Shown here: positions 1 through 14,200 of the stretch, piece after piece
Numbering within the stretch: the stretch's first letter is position 1
Layout of the letters: every line of letters starts with the position of its first letter
DNA from: Ctenosaura bakeri
Taxonomy: Eukaryota; Chordata; Lepidosauria; Squamata; Iguanidae
Direction: 5' to 3'
Length of the DNA stretch: 64,000 nucleotides
Assembly (NCBI GenBank): GCA_948474755.1
Contig: CAOLHI010000733.1
Span: forward strand, 434,001-498,000
Program-made: the position numbers and the translations under genes
The notes under the pieces: generated by a model
The model's input: the letters and a program-made list of their open reading frames with translations, nothing else
Databases searched by the model: none
Told to the model about the DNA's origin: nothing

Positions 1-1316
1 TGATAAAACAAGAAAGAAAACTCAAAGTAATTCTATCTTTTTGGCCAAAACAAAAGGTCAGGCTGGAGATGCTGAAGACCACAAAAATATCCTTAGGGCC
101 ATATGCTGCCTCAGACAAAGAACCAGGAGAGAGAGTCTGTACAAAAGAAAGTACAGGGAGGGTTTGGGCACTCCTCAGTAATACACCTCTTATGTTCTTT
201 TTACCAGTTCCTCTTATGTTCAGCTTTTATATGTCACTGAAGGTCAACCTGAATTTACAGAGATGGGCCTCAACCTGTGAGAGACATACAGCTGTGGCAA
301 GAGTCATGAGTCTGATTCTAGACTGGCAGGCCAACTTCCATATAGCACTGTACCAGAATCAGTAAAGGACTCAGAAACAGTTCTGCCTTTTTGACCTAAA
401 CAAGAGCCTTCAAAATGCATTGCTTTCCATTTGTACTAGACTCCCCCTCCCATTTTCTCCAGACAGCATGGTTAACAAGTATTGGGTCAGTGGGTCACAA
501 AGAATGCACACAGTATTTATTATTCAAACACAGAGACAGCCCCATAGCATAAACCAATCTATCTAAGTCTATCCATGAAAGAGACTCTTAAGGACTTGCA
601 TCTGTCATGCACTCTTTGAGGTCAAGCACCACTGTCTTTGTTATGTAAATGCAGGCTGATGGCTGGGACAAGATTCTACATTCAGTTCCCCCTAGGATGG
701 GCAGGTTACATTTTGACCTACTGGTAGGTAGGAAAGAATTCCTGACTCCGAACTGTTTAGGAATAGAGGCAAGAACAGCAACAGAATTAACAATGCTGAA
801 ATAGGGAAAGCTTGGAGTACCAAAAAACAAGAGAGAAGGGTTGCCACAGTCAAGTAAACAGAAAAGGATAAAGGTCCATTTCTCTGATTCTCTCTGTCCT
901 TGATAAAGTTTGTTTCTTTATCACGCCAGCATGTTTTCTGGCAAGGAATCCAGGTTGTTTGAGTACACAGATTGTAATAAAACTGTCTTCTTCAACAACC
1001 AATGTTTATTATCACATTGAAGAAGGCATAAAACAATTATGTAAGCCAGAATGACAATCTGTGGATCTTGTTTCTTTACAAAGTTGATTACTTTCCTATG
1101 TAAGCATCAATCTGTCATGTATGTATAGCTGAATTGTGGCTCCAGTCTTTTGTCTCTAAAAGACTGTTTATAATCATACACTCCAGTATTTCCGGATTCC
1201 CTGTTTATAGCTCTGCAGTATCAGTTTCTTGTACACCTACATTTTAGTGGACTTTTCTTTTACATCGTTCTAGTTATTTATTTGGTGATTTTTCAGTATC
1301 AGTCTATTTATAATTA

Positions 1317-1703
1317 CAGTCAGCCCTCCACATTTATGGGTTTCACTTCTGTGGATTTGATTATTCATGGATTATTTGCTGTTACCTTTACTGCTTCCCT
1401 ATGCCATTTTTAATAGTGACTGCAAGATTTGTGAGATGGAGAAACTGCAAATGAGGCTTGTAAGTCCCTATTACAAATATTGTGGGGCATCAGTGGAGTT
1501 GGCAGTAAACCCCACCAGCCAACCACTTCTGCCTTGTGAAGGAACCCTGATGCCTCAAAGGAATCCATGGTGGGTTGCATATGATGATCCTACTTCTTTT
1601 GTGTGTTAAATATGGTTTGGAAGGGCCTAGAGTTATTCATGTTTTTTTTTACTTCCATGGGGGTCCTGTACCCCTAACCGTTGAGAATGTGGAGGGATGA
1701 CTG
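1317..1703. mobile_element. Tigger/pogo-like non-autonomous DNA transposon
   Basis: Terminal inverted repeats start CAGTCAGCCCTCCACATT and end in the reverse complement GGAGGGATGACTG, flanked on both sides by TA. CAGT...CCCTC ends with TA duplication are typical of pogo/Tigger elements of the Tc1/mariner superfamily. No transposase frame is present. Confidence 0.75.
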
Positions 1704-2374
1704 TATGTACTTTGTGAATTGCCACCCATTTTCTGTAAGATACACAGAGTCTTTCATGCATCTGTTTCCTAACAGCATTGTTCTACTCCTGTATGTTTAG
1801 TTTTCATAAATATACCACTCGGTTCCATATATCCATTTTCTCTAAAGTTTAAAGTATTTAAAGTATAAAAAGCAGAACTGCTTTTTATGTGGAAGGACTG
1901 AGAAATGCATTCAGTTCTGTTATTCTGGATGAGTACCTAGAATTCGTAATTCTCAGAATTTATAAATTGTGAGTGTCGATCTTTTGTACTAGCGTCTGAT
2001 TGGTCATCCTCAGATTTATACTAAAAGATTATGCAGCCTGCAAGTCTGCCAGTTACAAGTCCCTAGAGCAGTACTTTGATGAGTTAGCTCACAATTTCTA
2101 AAGGATTATTTTTAAGGGGTTGCTGTCTCTCTTTCACATAGTTTTATATCCTATGTTAGATACAGCCTGTTCCAGAGTGGTCCATCCTTTGTCTCCTTTA
2201 GCTTATCTTAGGAAGACACTGTGCCATTATGAAAACGATAGAGATCTTGACTACACTGCAAATCATGCTGCACAGCAAGGTGTAGCATTTCCATCCCTTG
2301 CAGACTGAAAAGGCTTGCTTTACTAATTGATACCTTGCTTTCCCGCCACTACCTCTTTTATTCTTACAATATTC

Positions 2375-2500
2375 ATGGGAAGTAAGCCAGGTTGAGACAG
2401 AGGCCCAAGCTTAGTTGCTCAGAAATCTCATGGGTGAATGAAGGACTTCAATCTGGATCTTCCGGTCCAGCGCTCTAACCACTATACCACATTGGTTCTT
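2375..2500 (-). mobile_element. tRNA-derived SINE fragment
   Basis: The minus strand reads GTGGTATAGTGGTTAGAGCG (box-A-like) followed by a degenerate box B in a tRNA-like layout. It lacks a full tRNA fold, so it is a SINE head and not a tRNA gene. Confidence 0.5.
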
Positions 2501-3992
2501 TGAAAAGGAAAACACGTCTCTGAAACAGGGGCTGATAACCCAGCCCAACACTTCAAGTCACACCACCAAAGGAAATATTATCAGCACAGTATTTCATTAG
2601 CACTACCTCTTTCTTTTAGCCCTAGAATAACAATATAATAACTGATTGCCACTGCAGGATTCAACCGTAGCTTTTTTAAAAAAACAGCATGTGTTACAAA
2701 CCCTAGTCTACCCCGCAACATCCATTCAAAAAGGAACCACAGCCCAGTCCAGCTTCCCAACATATGCATTTGTGTGACACACTGGCTGGACACTTGTTTT
2801 GTAAGTGCATCCCCTAAAAATGTGATGAGCACAGGAGACCACAAATTCTGTTACCAATTTACCCACAGCCTCTTCAGCACCCTGAATCACACAGTTACTG
2901 TGTTTAAGCCCTACAGGGACAAAAGACTCTTTCTTACATTTTACTGAGGTGCTGTTTAGATTGGGGGGTAGAAGGCAGAGGGGGAGAGAGATAGATATAG
3001 AATGGTTAGCATCTGTTGCAATGACAGCAAGATAACAATAGAAGGTCTCAAGAGGGAGACAGAGACTTTGGGAATCGTTTCCAAACCAAAATACTCCTAC
3101 TTCTGTCCTTGAGAGATGCAAAGATAGAAGTATTCGAGCACAAGAGTAATTCCCACCTCCTCCCAGCTCCCCTCCCCCATAAAGAGAGGACAGAAGAAGC
3201 AATGCCAGTACCTTCCATATGCCCTATCTGAAAGCCTGGCAAAAGCTCTGAGACACCGGAGGATTTGCCTACAGGACAGAAAAAAACACAGGGAAAAAAG
3301 TTACTAAATACAGCTGGCTGCCCTTGAGGCAGGCACTTCTAGGCCAGGTGCAAATGTCAGTGGGGGTTATGGTATCAATCAACTTAGTGGTGCCCCACTA
3401 AAGGCAGAAGCTGACTCAGTGAGAGCCATATAGCAAAATTAAAACTAGCAGGATGCCTTATTAAAGCAGTTTTTTTGTACTTCTGAGCCACAATGCATGC
3501 AGAATCTCAGTTTCTGTGCAGGTTGGCTCTCATTTCCATGTCTTCCTCTTCTTTTATTTCCCTACCTCTTTTTTTCTAGTTAGCTGCTTTTTGTTGATAA
3601 TTCTTTTTGCAGTCTTCCAGTTCTCTTATCCATTCACCACTTGGGGTTACTTTGTTATGTGTTGGTTGTATTTTATCCGTAAAGATCTAACTTTTTTGAA
3701 TAAGATGGGGAGGACTAACAGAGGTACATGCAGTCAGACTAGTAATACCACAAGCTAGTAACTCTTGAGGGCTTTTGCAAGCCTGCTTAACAAATGCCAA
3801 TACTGGTCTTTTGTAGGTCTTGCATTGTGCTGAAGCCAAAAGGCAAACAGCACAATAAAGGAAGGAGTCCCAAATGATGGAGGGATTTCCTCAAAGGAAA
3901 CAGAAAGACAAGGGAGCCATCTCCTCATGAGTCACATAAGTACACATATGCTGACAACGAATATATTTAGACAGACAGTATATTAACACTAA

Positions 3993-4230
3993 ATTGTTAT
4001 TGCTTTATGTGCCTTCAAGCTGATTTTGGAGTATGATTGCACTATCTCAGTGTTTTCTTTGCAAGATTTATTCAGAGGAGGGCTGCCTTTCTACTCTTCT
4101 AAGGCTGAATGAGTATGACTTGCACACTACCACCTTGTGGGTTTCCACAGCTGAGTTAGGATTCAAACCCTGGAATCCTGGACTCCAAGTCCAACATTTA
4201 TACCGCTACACCATTCCAGCTCTCCCTAAC
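3993..4230 (-). mobile_element. tRNA-derived squamate-type SINE
   Basis: The minus strand reads a tRNA-like head with GGGTTTGAATCC as box B, then a body ending in the 'cttcaaggcacata'-type tail shared with the plus-strand copies at 41926 and 50741. Confidence 0.55.
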
Positions 4231-5305
4231 ATTGAATACAAAGCAATGACTCTCTCTTAGTCTGAATACAATGGAGTAAACATGCTTAAGATTTTCAACA
4301 TGAGCTAACAAAGACTCATTCTCACTTTCAGTTTCTCAGCCTTCTCATCAACACTGAAATCTCTTATGAATGAGCACAATACAGCATCTGCAGTCCCAGT
4401 TCTGAACATTCTCAAGTCCTCTGCAAATGCTTCACCCTAATTAATGGGGGGGGAATCTTGCAGCTCCTACAGTTGTCGTTGAACTGCAACTCTCAGGATT
4501 CCTCGCTACTGGGTTCAACAACATCTGGATAATTCCCACCTAACTTTAAGAATGAGGGATTTCTCAGTCAGCAATCAGATAACTTAATTCCTACTATAAT
4601 ATTCCCCACTTATCTGCAGTCTCACCTCCCACAGTTTTAAGTTAATCATGGTCTCAAAGTATTAAATGTTAAGATGTTAAGTGGAAATACTGGTGTCTGG
4701 TCAATGGTATCCACATGGCCTATACTACCAAATAGTATGAAACCGCTCTATGGTCTATGTGAAGCTAGAGGGTTGCTTCTGGTGACATCAGAGCCATTTC
4801 TAGCTTTGTAAGGACCACAGACAAGCTTCATACTATCTGGTAATATGAAACCTCTCTATGGTACCTGCAATGCGAGAGATTTGGTACTATCCACGGTTTC
4901 AGGTTACCACAGGGCATCTTGAAACCTTTCAGGGGGGATTTCTGTACACATTCAGCCTTTCCTATCTCTCAGCCAGCAAGCCTTCATGACCCATCAGAGC
5001 AGTATCCAACCACAATTTTTATACAGTCCCTCTCCCTGTTTTAGACTTGATTCATATACGCATATTCAGCATATTCAGTACAGAAAACCCACCAAGTTGA
5101 AAGAGACTCATAGTAACACCAGAAGTTCTGCTTGTGGCAATTAATCTGTGTGGGGTTGTTCACATACACACAAACCATAATTTCAACAACCAGGAAGTGA
5201 GGAAAATTCATGTGTTAACTTCTCTTAACCTAAGCCAAGTTAAGCTGGCACAAAAGATAAAGAGATAAAGAGCAACATCCCTTCCGTCTGTCTGTGCCAG
5301 TGCCT

Positions 5306-5336
5306 GACACACACACACACACAAAAACACACACAT
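5306..5336. repeat. (CA)n microsatellite
   Basis: An interrupted CA dinucleotide run with one AAAA break. Confidence 0.9.
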
Positions 5337-5622
5337 ATGTATTTTATGGAGCTGAATGTTTATAAGAATATTTCCTTCCCCATAAGCAGCTGACACTTTT
5401 CAGAACAATTAGTCCTGGCACAGCCAGCCACGTCATTCACTGCAATCCCAGCACAGAGGGGGGCATCTGGTTTCTGGCAGAAAAAGGAAAGGGGGGGGAA
5501 AGGACAGGAACTCGCAGAAAGCAGATATGGGTTCCACGGAGATCCTGCTATCTGGAAAGGAAACTGGTTTCTGTATACTAACCAAGAAATACAAGACATA
5601 AATATAAGACATATTACATAAA

Positions 5623-5802
5623 GGCCATTTCCGCACTAGCCTGTTATAGCGTGATTATTCCACTTTCAACATCCTATGGAATCCTGGGGTTTGGAGTTTA
5701 GGGAGGGGCCGGCCGCCCCCTCCCTAAACTGCAAACCCCAGGATTCCATAGGATGCTGAAAGTGGAATAATCGCACTGTAACAGGCTAGTGCGGAAACGG
5801 CC
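5623..5802. mobile_element. Palindromic PIF/Harbinger-like MITE
   Basis: About 180 bp. The two halves are near-perfect reverse complements meeting at GGCCGG in the centre. Ends are GGCCATTTCCGCACTAG and CTAGTGCGGAAACGGCC, flanked by AAA on both sides. It is the best-preserved full palindrome in the left part of the window. Confidence 0.85.
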
Positions 5803-6057
5803 AAAGTATGGCCTTGCTGTCTGCATCGAGGCTGCCTTGAGAGAGCGATGTGCCTGCCTCCTCTGCTCCCTCTAGTGGCAGGAACTCCCAGAATCCTCCA
5901 AAGGAACATTGATGTCAGCAACATAACAGCATGAGGAAGGAACCAGGTTACAGGCTTGAAGGCTAATTACTTGCAAGTCAGAATACACCAGACAGTGGTT
6001 TAGGAGCTCTATGGGACCAGATCAGGAATCTATCTACCCTAGGGGCAAGAAGTGTAC

Positions 6058-6260
6058 AGCCAGTCCATGGGCCACATGTGGCCCACCAAGGGACCTATTT
6101 CAGAACCTTTAGCCCCTCAAAAATCAGACCTAAAATGGCGACTCACACTCAATAAGCCTTCATGAGGTTCAGTTCTCCATACCTTTGCCCATTTTTAGGT
6201 ACAAAGAGCCTACAGCAGGGTAGATGAATCCCCCAGACTCCCCGTGGCTGCCCACCTCTG
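6058..6260. mobile_element. Degenerate hAT-like element
   Basis: The right end GCTGCCCACCTCTG is the reverse complement of a CAGAGGTGGGCA-type hAT terminus. The left end (CAGCCAGTCCATGGGCCAC) is decayed. No duplication was identified. Confidence 0.35.
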
Positions 6261-8152
6261 ACCTAGCTCAAAATCCTGCTTCCAGTATCACAGTCAGTGT
6301 GTCTATCAATTACTGGAGAATGTGACTGGGATAGGAGGTTGCTTTTGTACTCATGTTCTGATTGTGGGCTTCTTGCAAACAACTGCCTGGCCACTCTGTG
6401 AAAAGCATTCCGGACAGGTCTTTGATCTGATCCAATGGCTCTTAAGCGCACAAGCAAGGTGTGAAGCCCACAGTAGTCCACTGGTTTTGTCTTTAACATG
6501 CAGTAGATAAAGATATACTGCCTCTGAACATGGAGATTAATTAGCAGCCATGGACAGACCTTCTCTTCCTCCATTAAGCAGTCTTGTCCTTATTTAAAAA
6601 GTCAACTCCACATTTTGTTTTAGCTCCCCAAAATTTGTAAGTACAGCCCTACTTGTACCTACCATAAACAACAGATGAAATACACAGGCTGGATTCTCAA
6701 ATGTAATGACTACAATACCTGAAGCTTCATTTTCTTTCTTATGACCAAGACTAATGTTATAGAACAAGGCATCTAACACTGCCACTAAAAAGAGTGAAAC
6801 ATCACAATACCATTCTTTCCACCCCCACTTAGAACTGGTTCTGCCACTGCAGTATTAACACTATGCACACACACACATACATGAACACAGCCTGTAAAGA
6901 AAGAGCCCTGTGTACACAGCAAACAAAGCTCAAACCTGTGCCTGGCTGCAATCCAGCCAGCCTTGCTTTGTCCACCAAACAGAAACATGGTGAGAATATT
7001 CTGAATTTCTAAAACAGGAGTACAGGAAGGCACCTGGAAATGGCATATTTACATATACTTATGGGTGAGTGGGTCTGGACAAACCCAGAGTGTGGCAGAG
7101 GTGGGGGAAGGTGGCTACAGCCATTGAAAACTTGACATAAAACAATGGGTGTCTGGCAACCAAGCAGGAGAAATGATCTACATAGATGCAGCCAGTGCTA
7201 AATGGGCAATGTAGTGCTGAGGTCCCAGCAATGACACGCATGATTATCTGCCTCTCAGGATAAATCTATCCATGCACACAAGAATGAAACAGTGGCGATC
7301 CAAGACATTAGCAGGCAATACATTGGCAAGGGCTCCAACTCCTTTCATTTGATAACAGTAACATTGAAAAAGCGTCCTGAGCCTGTCAAATTAGATTGCT
7401 GAAACAGAAAAAGTTTAGATGAAAGCTATGAGTGGATTTGTATGAGACAAGACTGCAAGCTCAGTTCTGGCACTAAAACAAACTTATGGGCTGAGAAATA
7501 CCCTGTTTCTTAATTCTGTGTGTATACACCTCACCCTGAACCATGATTTCACACTTGGTAGAATTCAATGTTCTAACAGAAAAGAAAGTGCATCTAGGAA
7601 CCCTAAAGTCTCACACCATCCCTGACCAGAGTAACAGAATGCACTGGACCAGTTCAGGCCACAAGTAGGAGGAAATTACAATTCTGACTGCTCACACACT
7701 CAGCACTATATTCACAAAACAAATCCTGCAGACAGGACACATGCAGACCATGGAGGAAGACAGCCTACTCTCTGCTATTAGTACCCTTCTTCTGTCCAGC
7801 ACTTTCCTTTTAATCCAATGAAGTCAGGTGAGCCATCGAAAAAGCTTTTCCTCATCTGCAACCTGAAGGGTATTCTATCACTGCATCCCATTCTGGCTAA
7901 GTCAAAACTCATTTGCTTCCCCTGGTTGGTTGGAACTTGGGGAGCAACCATTAAAAGCACCAGTTTTGCAGTGTAAATTAACTCTGCCAGGCAACCTTGG
8001 TTTTTTTTTACTATTGGAGACTAACCTGGTAGGCCCTGCCAAACTTGTATGAGAGCATCCTCTCCTATAAAGTCTCCCTGAGTTGAGTACACAATTAAAT
8101 TTCCCTGACCTCAGCTCTAAGACATGAGAGCAGTAGGAGTCTTGTGACTTAC

Positions 8153-8272
8153 CCAATACAATGAGTTCAGCATAGGCTTCATTGTTGCCTTGTAAATCTT
8201 GAGAGGAGGTCACTGTGCAGTAGTACACCCCACTGTCTCCCCAAGCTGTTTGTTCTATGCTGAGGTCAGCAT
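8153..8272 (-). CDS. LSR: LSR exon 3 (end of the Ig domain)
   Basis: The exon is 120 nt. The acceptor is CCAATAG|AT and the donor is TTGG|GTAAGT. It encodes [19 protein letters not shown] and then [21 protein letters not shown], which closes the V-type domain with Cys157. A 120-nt phase 1-1 exon matches my recollection of the human gene. No further LSR exon could be recognised to the left. Confidence 0.96.
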
Positions 8273-11200
8273 CTATTGGAAGATGGAAAGAAATGCAAAA
8301 AGAAAAGTGTCAACTTAAATGTGGAAAATTTCTAAAACATTATATGCATGTGCTGAATCTGCCACACACAATCTCCCATATCCTTCCCCAAATTTACAGT
8401 TTTACAAGGAAATTCAGCAAAAAAAATAAAAAAAAAATAAAAAAATTGATATTGTTTGTATCAAAATACAATTCTTCTCCCAATTGTTATAGAAAGGGTG
8501 GTAAACCTAGAGGTTTCTAAATGGATGCTGGATATCCAGTATGGCCAATAACCAGGGAAGTTCAACAACATCTGGAGGGCCACAGGTTTCTCACCTATGT
8601 ACTGTAGTCTAGTCTTCTCTAAGCTGGCACTCCCACAAGTGCAGCTCACCACATTACAACTCCCATGACATACTGCTGTTAGCTTACCTATATCCTGCAA
8701 ATCAATAAGCATTATATGAAACTTGAGCGCTATTCATGGTATAAAGAGAAACAATGGGGACCATCAACCAATTGTTAGTTATCTAGTTTTTCTTAATCAG
8801 TGAAATATCTTTGCTTTTTAAAAATATACAAACACTGAGCACTGAAGCCATTTGAGATTTGAAGATCACAGGAGTGATGCACAATTTAATGAAAGCTACC
8901 ATTCATTATTGAATGAAAAAGCTATCACCTATGTTTTCCTTTTCCCATGAAAGGGACACATCCAAACCAAAAGAGGCTCACAAACAAGACTGCCCTTTAC
9001 TCATAGCCCATCACCAATTAAGAATTGCCCCACCAATAAAAATGATCCCCACAATTAATCCACCGACAAAACTTCAATCCTATTAACACTTACATGGAAA
9101 GAAGGCTCACTGAACTCAAAAACAGCTTATATCCAAATAAATAGGCAGAACTGTAAAGGGTCCCCTCTTCTAATCTATCCCAACCTTCTCAGAAGTAGAA
9201 ACAAGGAGGAAGAAGAAACTGGAGAGACCACATGCACCTTCCTTTTCACACTAGCTCCACACTCCCGAAAGTTATAGAATCATAGAATCATAGAAATGTA
9301 GAGCTGGAAGAGACCACACGGACCATCCAGTCCAACCCCCTGCCATGCAGGAACACCCTCAAAGCACTCCTGACAGATGGCCATCCAGCCTCTGCTTAAA
9401 AACCTCCAAAGGAGGAGACTCCACCACACTCCCAGGCAGCAGATTCCACTGCCGGACAGCCCTGACTGTCAGGAAGTTCTTCCTGAGGTTCAGGTGGAAT
9501 CTCCTTTCCTGCAGCTTGAATCCATTGCTCCTTGTCCTGGTCTCTGGAGCAGTAGAAAACAAGCCCTCTCCTTCCTCTACATGGCATCCCTTCAAATATT
9601 TAAACAGGGCTATCTTGTCCCCTCTTAACCTTCTCTTCTGCAGACTAAACATACCCAGCTCTCTAAGTCTATCCTCATAGGGCATGGCTTCCAGGCCTCT
9701 CACCATTTTGGTTGCCCTCCTCTGGACTTGCTCCAGCTTGATCATGTCCTTCTTGAATTGGGGCGCATCTCCTGCTCTTGAATGGGAGAAGGACACCTGA
9801 AGACCATGCCACCACCTACTGTAATTCTGTGAGAAGTCACTGCGGGGCTTAACTTGTACTTGCCTCTGTAAAGACTCCCCCTCCGTGGGAGATGACAGTC
9901 CCATATGCATGTATGTGCACACACCAGGCAAAGGTGTGAAGAGAGAGAGAAAAAAGGGGAGAGCTCTAAAGGAAAGTGTTTATTCTAAGCAAGCTACACT
10001 ATATTAGCAAAAGAGTATCTTTGGTACCTTCCTTCTGGTGTTACTTGGAAGTAGCTACAAAGTTACAAATACAGCCTAAACCATATTCAGCTGAGGTTAA
10101 AAGGAAACACAAACCCTCCTAACACAATTCGCTGAACACTCCTATTCTACTCACAATACAGACAGGGTTCTGGGCTTGGATGGCCACAAGAAACTGGGAG
10201 TCTGGACCCCCTTTGTCCAGCCTATGACCAAGCTTTCCCCAGTGAAGCAGGCAGCCCCAAAAGTCTCAGTCTATTCATCTCCCTTTGTCTCTCTGCATGC
10301 CTTGTAGCACCCCAAAGTTTTCTAACCTCTTACTTGGAAGCATCTCAAAGCTTTCACACTTTATCCCAAACTGGTCATCCTCACTGGGCAACTGTCTCTC
10401 ATGATTTCTATTGCTCCTCCGTGATGCTGATCGCAACAAACGTAACTTAAACCAACACTCCATTAACCCTTTGTTTACCTGGGAGATTATACCCCTCAGC
10501 AGTTTTGCCCAGACAACAGACAGCCCATTATCACAGCAACACTGAGATGCAGACCTACCAGTTATAGCAAAAGTGGGAATTATGTGGCTCTCCAGACATT
10601 GGTGGGCTGTTATTTCCAAGAATTTCTAAAATTTAGCCATGCTGGCCAGAGCTGTTGGAACTTGCAGTCCAACATCATCTCAAGGGCCCAAGATCTCCCT
10701 GCCCCCAACTTAAAGCTTATAGACCCAGTGCCAAGCTATGAGATGGGCCAGCAGAGGAAGGAGCTTTTGTGGGGATAAACACAAGTTTGTGCAGACTAGT
10801 ATTTGCTTTGAATCTCAGGGCAGAGCCGAGCCAGGCAAGGCTTTTTTACTCCTATTCCCACTTCCTCATATGTGATCCTTTCCATGACGTATCAGCATTT
10901 TAGATCTTTCGCCTGCAGCATGAAGCCTAGTCTGACACCAGTAGAACACTAGGTAGAACAGCCAAACAATTAACTATTATATTTTCTCGCATCAACTCCC
11001 TTCCAAGACCCCAGGTATCTGTCAGCTTCGTGTGTCCCATTAATTCTACCCTTCACACCACCCTTCTGTTTAAGTAAAATGAAATCTGAAGTCCTGCAGT
11101 TTCCTCAAGGCCTTGAGAAAAAAGTTTAGGGAGGAGCCATGCTCCTATTTTAATCTGAATTATGTTTATAATTCCTCCTGTTTATAATTATAAAGAGCAA

Positions 11201-14200
11201 GTGACTGCAAATTTCAATTGGAGGAAGGCCCATTGTTAGAGAGAAATACATGCAGAAAAACGAAAACTCCTACACGGGTATGCTACCACATCCTTCCAAG
11301 AGGATTTAACTAATTAGCTAGAAACTAACAAGGCGGCCCACCGGGGCACCACATTCCAAGTTCACCAGTTGCTGCCATCTTAAACAGGAGCTGATTTGGG
11401 GACTATTACCTCCTCCTCCACAGAGAAGACAGGCAATGTGAGAGAAATTCTAACGTTCCTCCTTGAGCCTGGCTCTGGACAGGAGTCCAAGCAAACAAAG
11501 ACCTATGCAGAAAAGCGTGTTTGCTATTTAGTAAGAAGAGCAGATGTTCTACAGGGGGTGAACTAATACTGACTTGTCCTGCCTACTACCCTCCAGAGAT
11601 GTTTGACTACATCTCCCATCAATACCAACCAGCTATGCAGCAAGAGAAGCTCTTTGAAGGGTTTCATCTCAAGGCCTCACAAAACAAACAGGCGATATTC
11701 TAAAGAAAGAAAGCATCACCACCACTGAGCTCCTTGGCTGCTCTGACAAAAGTATACATTAAGGCACACTAACAACTGCCATTTCCCCCTCTGAACAACA
11801 TAAAGATGTTTGAGAGGTTATGAGGAAGGGGCTGGACATGATTTAGAATAGGTCTGGGTAACCTGCAGCCTACTTTGGACTACAGCTCCCATGATCTGCT
11901 AATATTGGTCATGCCAACTGGGGCTTCTGGGAGCTGACCTCAAATACAGCTAAGAAGGCAAAGTTCCTCTTCTCTGATCTAATGCAAGAAATGTGAGGCC
12001 CAGAGGAGGTACTGAACCCACCAAGGACTTCCACACTGGCTTGTACAATTCTTCACCGTTACTGTTAAGTTACTCATGGGTCAGTCATTCTTCTCACTGC
12101 CTTTCCAGAAACAGACTCCTAATCCTGGTCAAAATGTGGAATAAACCTCTACTTTCTACAGGAGAAAAAAGATGGAGGTGTGAAGTGAGCAGGATAAAGC
12201 TAAGCAAGATATGAAAGGAGGAATGCAGGAGTAGTTATTTAGTGATTCCTCCCAACTGATCTGGACTTCAATGTTTTTGCCCTAAAGCTTCCAGGTGAAT
12301 CAGGAAAAACAACAATTACTTGGTACCTGAAACCATTAAATACCATAAGAACACAATAAAATGCTATCATGTCATCTGCTTACACAGACCAAGATGAGAC
12401 ACAATTAGTCTACAGAAGTTAACTCAGTCCAATTTGGCCAAAGGTAAATTTTGGCTTTCCTAATATACTTTTTTTTTTTCAGCTGAACAACATCATGTAA
12501 GGAGTTATGGGTAAATGAGAAGGAATTCAGTTGTGTAAATTTGCTAGCATGGCATCCGCAACACATGCTAGTTATCATAACTGATAATATAAATGGTAGG
12601 TCTGATCTCTTACAGAAATGAGACATCAAGTTTCTCTAGGAAAGGAGCTACACCCATAATAATGGAATTACCATCTGACTTAATGTTTATTCTCTACTAC
12701 CAAGGTCCAAAAGTTGCCTACTGCAAGCTACTGTTTGATCAGAAGTACCTCACACTGTCTCTTCGCTATTGGCTATGCTGAGCAAAGATGATGGAAGCCA
12801 CAATCCAATACCATTCAGACAGCCACACCATACCCTCTTTTATGTGAATACAAGACAGGCCAGGAATAATATCACAAGAGTTAATACAACTAGATTCACT
12901 CTTTACAAGTGCTAAATCAGTTGACCCTTAGAGACACAAGAGATATTAGAAGAGCACTGGTGGGGAACATGTGCCCTTCCAGATGTGGTTGGAGTCCACC
13001 TCCTACCAGGCCTATCCAGTTAGGGAATATGGGAATTGTCATACAACAAAATCTTCCCCACCCATGATGAAAGAGAAATCTGCTAACTGCAGTCAGTTTT
13101 ACAGAACTACATGCAAGTCCATTTTAAGGGTCCAAGAAATGAAGTCTGGGCTATTTTCATCTAAACTTTAAAGACGCTAGGCCTTTTCAGTCACAATAGT
13201 GTGCTTGAAGATTCTACAGAAAAAAAGGGTGTAGAAAGGGGGGAATCAAGTATTAAAGTATGGATTTGTTATCATTCACTTCATACTCTCCAACTCAGCC
13301 TCCCAAGAATGTTTGGAAAGGCTGTCTCTGATTTTTCCATTGCATTATAGAGATAACATGACTAACCACTGCAATCTGGTATCTGTACCACTGATTCCAG
13401 TTATTTGTTAATTTAAATTAGTTACAGGCAAACAAAACATGAAAATTACTTTAGTCCTTCCAGCTTAAAATTATACATCTGATGGATTAATTACTTCTGC
13501 TTTTCAGTCTGGCAATTCAGCCTTGCTATATTTCTCTTCAATCCACTCTGCTTTCTCTACACAACAGTCCAGGAATCTGATATGCTTCATGGTACACAAC
13601 TCTTTCACAGGTAGTCATGCTTTACTACAGTTGAGATATTTGTGGCCCTCCAGATATATCTGAATTTCAGTTCCCATCAACCTCTGAGTGGTGGTGAAGG
13701 ATGATGCTTAATAAAAAGCTTAACAAAAGTTTTAACAAAACCTGGAGGGCCATGGGTTCCTCAAAGTTGCTCTCCAGAAAGAGTGAACAATAACCTTTCA
13801 GCTAGGGATTCCAGTCTGGTCTATGTTCTCAAGAGAATTTAAGCATGGGAATAATATTTTAAAGAGTGTTTTTCTCAATATTCCAAATTGATATTTAGCA
13901 GATCAGAGAGAAAGGTTATAGCTATGCCCTCTGCATGCTAATTTTCAACTACTGAGATTTAAATGTAAAAATACAAATAAAAACAAGAAGCATATTTCAC
14001 AAACCAGTTTATTCCATGGGCCGACCAGCCCTAGCTACACAAAATTCTAAATGGACCCTACACTCTCCTGTCTCAGCTGCAATTACACACATAGAAAGTG
14101 CTACAAGGATGAAAAGTGTACTGCAAGTACATAATTAAGATATGTTTTAAATTACTAGTTATGGCACTTCTGTAGAACAGCTAACCAGGTGTTCCCACTG

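Larger units (their letters stand above)
1..8152 (-). other. LSR intron 3 (5' part, continues off the left edge)
   Basis: It begins with the GTAAGT donor at 8152-8147 (minus strand). It contains a Tigger-like element, SINE fragments, a CA tract, a palindromic MITE and a degenerate hAT-like element, all listed separately. I looked for the cysteine-rich transmembrane exon of LSR and did not find it. The rest is unannotated AT-rich sequence. Confidence 0.8.

Noticed and set aside
2430..2500. tRNA-like box A and box B motifs here and in other places
   Set aside because: All belong to SINE heads with long non-tRNA bodies; no full cloverleaf was seen.
2726..3202. 158-residue minus-strand frame in LSR intron 3
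   Set aside because: No domain, no signal, no splice-site support; composition looks random. It does not contain the cysteine-rich LSR segment.
5623..5802. Palindrome as a microRNA gene
   Set aside because: The hairpin is a dispersed MITE with many copies; nothing shows a processed mature arm.
9359..9931. 190-residue minus-strand frame
   Set aside because: It is the end of CR1 ORF2 plus flanking sequence, not a host gene.
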